Shown here: positions 60,324 through 64,000 of the stretch, piece by piece
Layout: each line of letters opens with the position of its first letter
Position numbering within the stretch: position 1 is the first letter of the stretch
Assembly: GCA_021849295.1 (NCBI GenBank)
Contig: JAJZTA010000009.1
Coordinates: forward strand, 1-64,000
DNA: 64,000 nt
Origin: Pseudomonadota bacterium
GTDB lineage: Bacteria; Pseudomonadota; Alphaproteobacteria; Micavibrionales; UBA2020
Direction of reading: 5' to 3'
The notes under the pieces: model-generated
Databases searched by the model: none
Told to the model about the DNA's origin: nothing
What the model saw: only the letters and a program-made list of their open reading frames with translations
Position numbers and translations under genes: made by a program

Positions 60324-61568
60324 CTAAATTTGCTCTTTGCGCAGCATGTTTGGCATGATTCCGGAAAGTCCCATAGCCTGGCGGGCGAAATAACGCTTCA
60401 GCGGGGGGATTTTTTGAACCATCCCAAGGCCTAAGTCGCGGAAAACGCGAATCGTTTTCAGGTTGTTGGAGAAAAGCCGGTTGAGGACGTCGGTGACGCC
60501 CGCCATCAAAAGCGTGTCGCCGCGCCGCGCCGCCTCGTATTGCCGCAAAAGCGCGCCGCCGCCGATGTCGAGGCCGCAGCGCAGGTGCGCAACGATCAGC
60601 TCCGTCAGCGCGGCGACGTCGCGCAGGCTGAGGTTGAGCCCTTGCCCCGCGATGGGGTGGATGGCGTGCGCCGCTTCCGCCATCAGCGCGACGCGGTCGC
60701 CGGTGTAGCGTTCCGCATGCAGCAGGCCGAGAGGATAGCTCATTGGTTTGGAGATGTGATGCACTTCCCCGAGATGCGGGCCGAAAAGATCCTGCAGGCG
60801 CGCGTCGAAATCTTCCGCGCTTAAAGAGAGAATGTCTTTCACATCTCCGCCGTGCTCCGTCCAGACGATGGAAGAGCGGTGCCCGCCGTTCGCGATATCT
60901 GTCATCGGCAGAACAGCAAACGGCCCCGCGGGGCGGAAATGCTCGACCGCCGCGCTCTCGTGATCCAGCTCGTGCGCGACGTTGCAGACGATGGCGGACT
61001 GTTGGTAGTCTAAGGTTTTCACATCGATGCCGAGCCACGCGCGGACGGCGGAGCTGCGCCCGTCCGCGCCGATCATCAGGGGCGCGGTGATCTCCGTGCC
61101 GTCTTTCAGCACGACGCCGGCGGCGGATTTGCCGCGGATGAATTTTTTGATCTCGGCTGGCGCGATGTGGCGCACGTGTTTTTTGAGGCGCTTGATGTTG
61201 TTGAACAGCCGGTGGCGCAGGATGCGGTTTTCGATGATCCAGCCGAAGGGATTTTTGTCGCCGTCCGTCTCGCTGTCGAAGTGCAGATAGAGCGGCGAGT
61301 TTCCGTCGGCGACGCGGATATCGAGGATCGGCGCGCAGTCGGGCAGCAGCGTGTCCCACACGCCCGCCGTCCGCAGCACGAGGTGCGAGGCGTAGGAGAT
61401 CGCGGTGGTGCGGCCGTCGTAGGCTTCGGCGAGCTGCGTCACCGGCGGCGCGCGGTCGATGCAGACGCAATCGATCCCCGCTTCGCCGAGCGTGCCCGCG
61501 AGCGCGAGGCCGGACAGTCCGCCGCCGACAATCAGGACGTTGGTATGGATGTATTTTGCCTTGGCCAT
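60324..61568 (-). CDS. UbiH/UbiF/COQ6-family FAD-dependent hydroxylase
   Basis: 414 residues from ATG 61568. Dinucleotide-binding GGGLSGLALAG near the N-terminus, DG motif (IGADGRSSAVRAWLGI) in the middle and the family signature AAHAIHPIAGQGLNLSLRDVAALTE, in which the usual GDAAH Asp is Glu (AEAAH). These flavin monooxygenases hydroxylate the ubiquinone ring during ubiquinone synthesis. Which position is modified cannot be told from sequence. It is transcribed after the HExxH gene (61625-62743), 56 bases apart. Confidence 0.88.
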   Translation of the reverse strand: MAKAKYIHTNVLIVGGGLSGLALAGTLGEAGIDCVCIDRAPPVTQLAEAYDGRTTAISYASHLVLRTAGVWDTLLPDCAPILDIRVADGNSPLYLHFDSETDGDKNPFGWIIENRILRHRLFNNIKRLKKHVRHIAPAEIKKFIRGKSAAGVVLKDGTEITAPLMIGADGRSSAVRAWLGIDVKTLDYQQSAIVCNVAHELDHESAAVEHFRPAGPFAVLPMTDIANGGHRSSIVWTEHGGDVKDILSLSAEDFDARLQDLFGPHLGEVHHISKPMSYPLGLLHAERYTGDRVALMAEAAHAIHPIAGQGLNLSLRDVAALTELIVAHLRCGLDIGGGALLRQYEAARRGDTLLMAGVTDVLNRLFSNNLKTIRVFRDLGLGMVQKIPPLKRYFARQAMGLSGIMPNMLRKEQI

Positions 61569-61624
61569 GTCCCGTAGGCTAAAGAGCGGACGCTGCGAAA
61601 GCAAACGTTATTTTCTCTGCCGCG

Positions 61625-62743
61625 TCAGCCCGGATGCGGTGTCCGGGCGGACGGCTTTCCGGCGGAAGTTTTCTGCTCCTGCGGCGCGGCGCAGAGGCCT
61701 TCCTCGCTTTTTTTGACGCTATACCAGTTTTTTTGCGCAGACTGGTAATCTCCGCCGTTCATGAACGTGTTTGCCTTGACGTCGAAAGAGGTGGGCGCGC
61801 CCGTCAGGAGCCTGCCGATGCTGCCTTCCAGCACCCGTGTCGGCAGCCATCTGTTCTGGTCGCGGATAATCATGTCCTGTTCCTGACCGATAAGCTTGGC
61901 GCTCCATTTGGCGGCATCGACGATGCTCAGGCCCGGCCGCGGATTCTTTTCATAGGCGTCCATCGCGTATTTGATGGAGCTCGCGGTATTATGTGTCGGG
62001 TCTATTGTCTCCAGCACGCTCGCCTCCCGCAGATTGTACCACGCGTTCACCAGCGGTTTGGGGTCTTTCATGTTGGAGAGCGCGTAGAGCGTGGCCGTCG
62101 TGTCGGCATAGCGCTCCTGTATGTTGGTGTTCAGGTTTTTCAGGTTTTCGGGCAGGTCTTTGTCCGGCACGTTTTTCATGCCTGCGCCTTTGATGGCGAC
62201 GTCCATGGCTTCGCGGACGGGCTTTGTCAGGCCGAGGGCGTAATCCAGCTTGTGTCCCGTTTCATGCAGATAGACGAATGTGCGCGCGCGTTCAAACAGG
62301 GAATTGTTGACGAAGACGCTTGTGGAGCAATCATCGGCGTGGGCTCTTTGAAACCATTCTGTGACGCTCGCGCCCGCGCCGATTACGAGGGTATCCGTCT
62401 TTCCGGTTTTTTTGTCGGGCCATCTGACGAACTCGGCGGGGATGGCTCGGTAGTTTGGCACCGGAAAGGGAGCCAGAAACGTCGCGGATTTGATGCCGGC
62501 GTTGTGCAAATCCCGCTGCACGTCTTCGTAAACCTTGCGCTGTTCCGGCGTCCAGTGGTTTTCGCCCGGGACCGCGCGCGGCGCCCATGCGGTTTGCTGT
62601 TCCGGCGCCTGCGGGCGTTCACCCGGCGCGGTCGCCAAAGCCGTACCGGCGGAGAGGGCGAGTGTGGCCGCGGTTATGCCGGCGGCGACGGCTTTGGAAA
62701 ATTTTTCTGAGAGAGAATTCTTCTGCGTATCGGCAATCCCCAC
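61625..62743 (-). CDS. Unclassified HExxH (zincin-type) protein
   Basis: 372 residues from GTG 62743 (AAGGGGAA 7 bases upstream). A hydrophobic stretch at 18-38 (AVAAGITAATLALSAGTALA) is a signal or anchor. The metalloprotease motif H160-E-T-G-H164 sits in a helix (TFVYLHETGHKLDYALG), and E210-R-Y-A-D214 about 46 residues on could supply the third zinc ligand (E or D), as in gluzincins. A second half (about 220-372) is helical with no known motif. Upstream, DDCSTSVFVNNSLF may shape the site. I cannot assign a family. No prosegment or partner is evident. Confidence 0.65.
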   Translation of the reverse strand: MGIADTQKNSLSEKFSKAVAAGITAATLALSAGTALATAPGERPQAPEQQTAWAPRAVPGENHWTPEQRKVYEDVQRDLHNAGIKSATFLAPFPVPNYRAIPAEFVRWPDKKTGKTDTLVIGAGASVTEWFQRAHADDCSTSVFVNNSLFERARTFVYLHETGHKLDYALGLTKPVREAMDVAIKGAGMKNVPDKDLPENLKNLNTNIQERYADTTATLYALSNMKDPKPLVNAWYNLREASVLETIDPTHNTASSIKYAMDAYEKNPRPGLSIVDAAKWSAKLIGQEQDMIIRDQNRWLPTRVLEGSIGRLLTGAPTSFDVKANTFMNGGDYQSAQKNWYSVKKSEEGLCAAPQEQKTSAGKPSARTPHPG

Positions 62744-62905
62744 GCCAGTTCCCCTTGTGGTGCAAACGAACCCGTTATATAGCATTATAATGCGGCTTTA
62801 TATATTATGTCAATAAAAGACGGCGCTTTGAGGATAAAGAATCCTTTTATTACAATAATATATGCAGAAAATGGCGTATCCGCCAGCGACGGACGCGCAG
62901 AGCCA

Positions 62906-62925
62906 CTTGCGGCGGCTGCCGCAAG
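62906..62925 (-). other. Perfect 8-bp hairpin downstream of the 62948 gene
   Basis: CTTGCGGC (62906-62913) and GCCGCAAG (62918-62925) with loop GGCT, 22 bases past the stop of the minus-strand gene. No T-run follows, so it may be a 3'-end stabilising stem. Confidence 0.35.
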
Positions 62926-62947
62926 GCGGAGGCAGATGCGGGATGGA

Positions 62948-63571
62948 TTAGTAGTTCGGCTTGATCTTCTTGACCGGCAGGTCGGCGGCGATCGGCTCGT
63001 CGTCTATCATCTCGATCATGCCGTTGGGCGAGAGCGAGAAGCGCGCCGAGAAGAGCGCGTTGCCGTAGAGCACCATCGCCGAAGCCTCGAAGTGGCCGTC
63101 GTCGGTCTTGCCTTCGAAGGCGGCGGGGCGCAGCGCGTCCTCGATCACTTTGCGCGTGGCGTCGTCGATCTTCGACGTGTCGAGCGCGGGATGGTTGATG
63201 TCCTCGACGATGAGGAACGGGCCTTCGTCGCCGTGGACGAAGTAGCAGAAGAACTTGAGGTATTCGAGGACTTTCGGCTCCGTGATGGTGATGGGATCTG
63301 CCTCGTTGGCGTCGTGGATCGGCGCGCTCGAGCCGTCGAGCAGGAACATGCGGCCCTGCTTGGCGAGAAACCAGAAGGGACCGGTGTTGTCCGGCCACGT
63401 GCTGTCGTTGATGCGCACCAGCGCGATGGAGTTATAGAACGGAATTTGAGCCCATTCCACGGTGGCGGTATTCGCCCCCGCGGTGAATTTGCCTTGAATG
63501 GGGTTGATCAGTTTGAGAAAAGGCTCGGCTTGCGCCCCGTTTACGTTTTGCCATTTATAGTGGTCGAACAT
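62948..63571 (-). CDS. Hypothetical protein, conserved-looking
   Basis: 207 residues from ATG 63571 (CGAGGG 8 bases upstream). Soluble, mixed alpha/beta, no signal peptide. Distinct stretches are FYNSIALVRINDSTWPDNTGPFWFLA, VLEYLKFFCYFVHGDEGPFLIVED and GNALFSARFSLSPNGMIEMIDDEPI. The regular alternation and good codon structure support a real gene. I have seen similar proteins in alphaproteobacteria without function. It lies between the HExxH gene and argE, all in the same direction, with 90 bases to argE. Confidence 0.7.
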   Translation of the reverse strand: MFDHYKWQNVNGAQAEPFLKLINPIQGKFTAGANTATVEWAQIPFYNSIALVRINDSTWPDNTGPFWFLAKQGRMFLLDGSSAPIHDANEADPITITEPKVLEYLKFFCYFVHGDEGPFLIVEDINHPALDTSKIDDATRKVIEDALRPAAFEGKTDDGHFEASAMVLYGNALFSARFSLSPNGMIEMIDDEPIAADLPVKKIKPNY

Positions 63572-63661
63572 CAATAATACCCTCGCGGAAGTTCCTTTAT
63601 ATTTTCAGGATGTTGTCACGCATCGCAGCATAATGCAAGCCTTCCTGCACCGGAAAGACTA

Positions 63662-64000
63662 TTATGAGGCGGCGCGCATCTTTGTGATGAGCCTATCCAT
63701 AAAATTTTCACATTTCGTAATCTGGTCAAGAGACACATATTCATTGGGTTTATGCGCCTGCGTGATGCTGCCGGGCCCGCAAACCACGGTGGGGATGCCG
63801 CCATTCTGAAAAAGACCGGCCTCGGTGGCGAAGCTGACCTTTTCCGCCGTATTCGCGCCGGAGAGTGTCATAACGAAGTCCACCGCCGGATCGGCGTTGT
63901 CGATGTCGAAGGCGCTGACGGAGGCGGCGGAGCGGATTTCGAATCCGGCCTTGGGGTCGATCTCCTTCATGCGCGGCTCGATGGTCTTGAAGGCGTACTG
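63662..64000 (-). CDS. argE: Acetylornithine deacetylase, C-terminal part
   Basis: The last 113 codons are in the window. They show the C-terminal end of the M20 peptidase-type ArgE: FDIDNADPAVDFVMTLSGAN, VSFATEAGLFQNGGIPTVVCGPGSITQAHKPNEYVSLDQI, the HKP histidine being a metal ligand. ArgE removes acetate from N-acetylornithine in arginine synthesis. DapE and related M20 enzymes are alternatives, but the GLFQNGGIPTVVCGPGSI block fits ArgE best. The 5' part lies beyond 64000. Confidence 0.85.
   Translation of the reverse strand, partial: QYAFKTIEPRMKEIDPKAGFEIRSAASVSAFDIDNADPAVDFVMTLSGANTAEKVSFATEAGLFQNGGIPTVVCGPGSITQAHKPNEYVSLDQITKCENFMDRLITKMRAAS

Noticed and set aside
1..64000. CRISPR array, rRNA genes, prophage or riboswitch
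   Set aside because: I saw no regularly spaced repeats, rRNA sequence, phage structural genes or known riboswitch signature.

Overview
The window looks like GC-rich chromosomal DNA of an alphaproteobacterium. The clues are a full CtrA-type box (TTAA-N7-TTAAC) before a flagellin gene, a PhaR/PhaB polyhydroxybutyrate locus, a single-domain response regulator paired with an Hpt-like protein, a CysNC fusion, IHF-beta and the HutF/HutG branch of histidine breakdown. I cannot place the genus. Many small lineage-specific proteins and a class III PHA synthase make it unlike the well-studied model alphaproteobacteria.

Layout. 1-4041 is a decaying accessory region. Two truncated copies of one IS3-type element lie in inverted orientation (124-608 and 3405-3793). 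The left copy is itself broken by an IS407-type element (1-123). Between them sit a His-rich small periplasmic protein, a remnant of uppP, an M23 endopeptidase with a zinc-ligand substitution, and a frameshifted, IS-cut GT51 transglycosylase, so three of the four relate to peptidoglycan. 4046-7531 is a response regulator / Hpt-like / TPR-glycosyltransferase (GT41) operon whose last gene was cut by the right IS copy. 7765-12866 holds a DEDDh exonuclease with a Sel1 repeat, PepN and small unknowns. 12924-16554 is the PHB locus (phaR, phaB and, divergently, phaE-phaC), with a likely PhaR operator inside the phaEC promoter. 16551-21862 carries a histidine phosphatase, upp, an RluA-type pseudouridine synthase, a CPA1 antiporter and an ABC exporter. 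It is followed by tRNA-Val(GAC).

22080-26708 is a run of small unknown genes, two of them stopped by an in-frame nonsense codon, around a class V aminotransferase. 26718-30429 is a LysR / EmrA / EmrB efflux unit. 30430-38906 joins a GT2-like protein, flagellin, a second TPR-GT41 protein, cysQ, cysD and cysNC. The glycosyltransferase directly follows flagellin and overlaps cysQ, which suggests flagellin glycosylation and possibly a link to PAPS metabolism. 38911-40580 carries SCO and CtaG-type oxidase assembly genes. 40666-45951 has a YHYH-domain pseudogene, MscS, a frameshifted membrane protein, a SpoIIAA-like protein and a cysteine-free EF-hand-like repeat protein. The intergenic region at 45952-46321 holds a second CtrA-type site and a candidate small RNA.

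46322-47722 is lpdA. 48314-54957 is a complete five-enzyme histidine degradation set (hutU, hutH, hutG, hutI, hutF). 54976-64000 holds an alpha/beta hydrolase, a large AMIN-like/TPR protein, ihfB, a UbiH-type monooxygenase, an orphan HExxH protein, an unknown protein and the 3' end of argE.

The window contains several single-base frameshifts and nonsense codons. They may be real gene decay or, for some, base-calling errors in the assembly. Raw reads would decide. The most interesting signals are the CtrA-flagellin-GT41-cysQ arrangement, the orphan promoter/terminator pair at 46099-46214, and a PhaE with a histone-H1-like tail.
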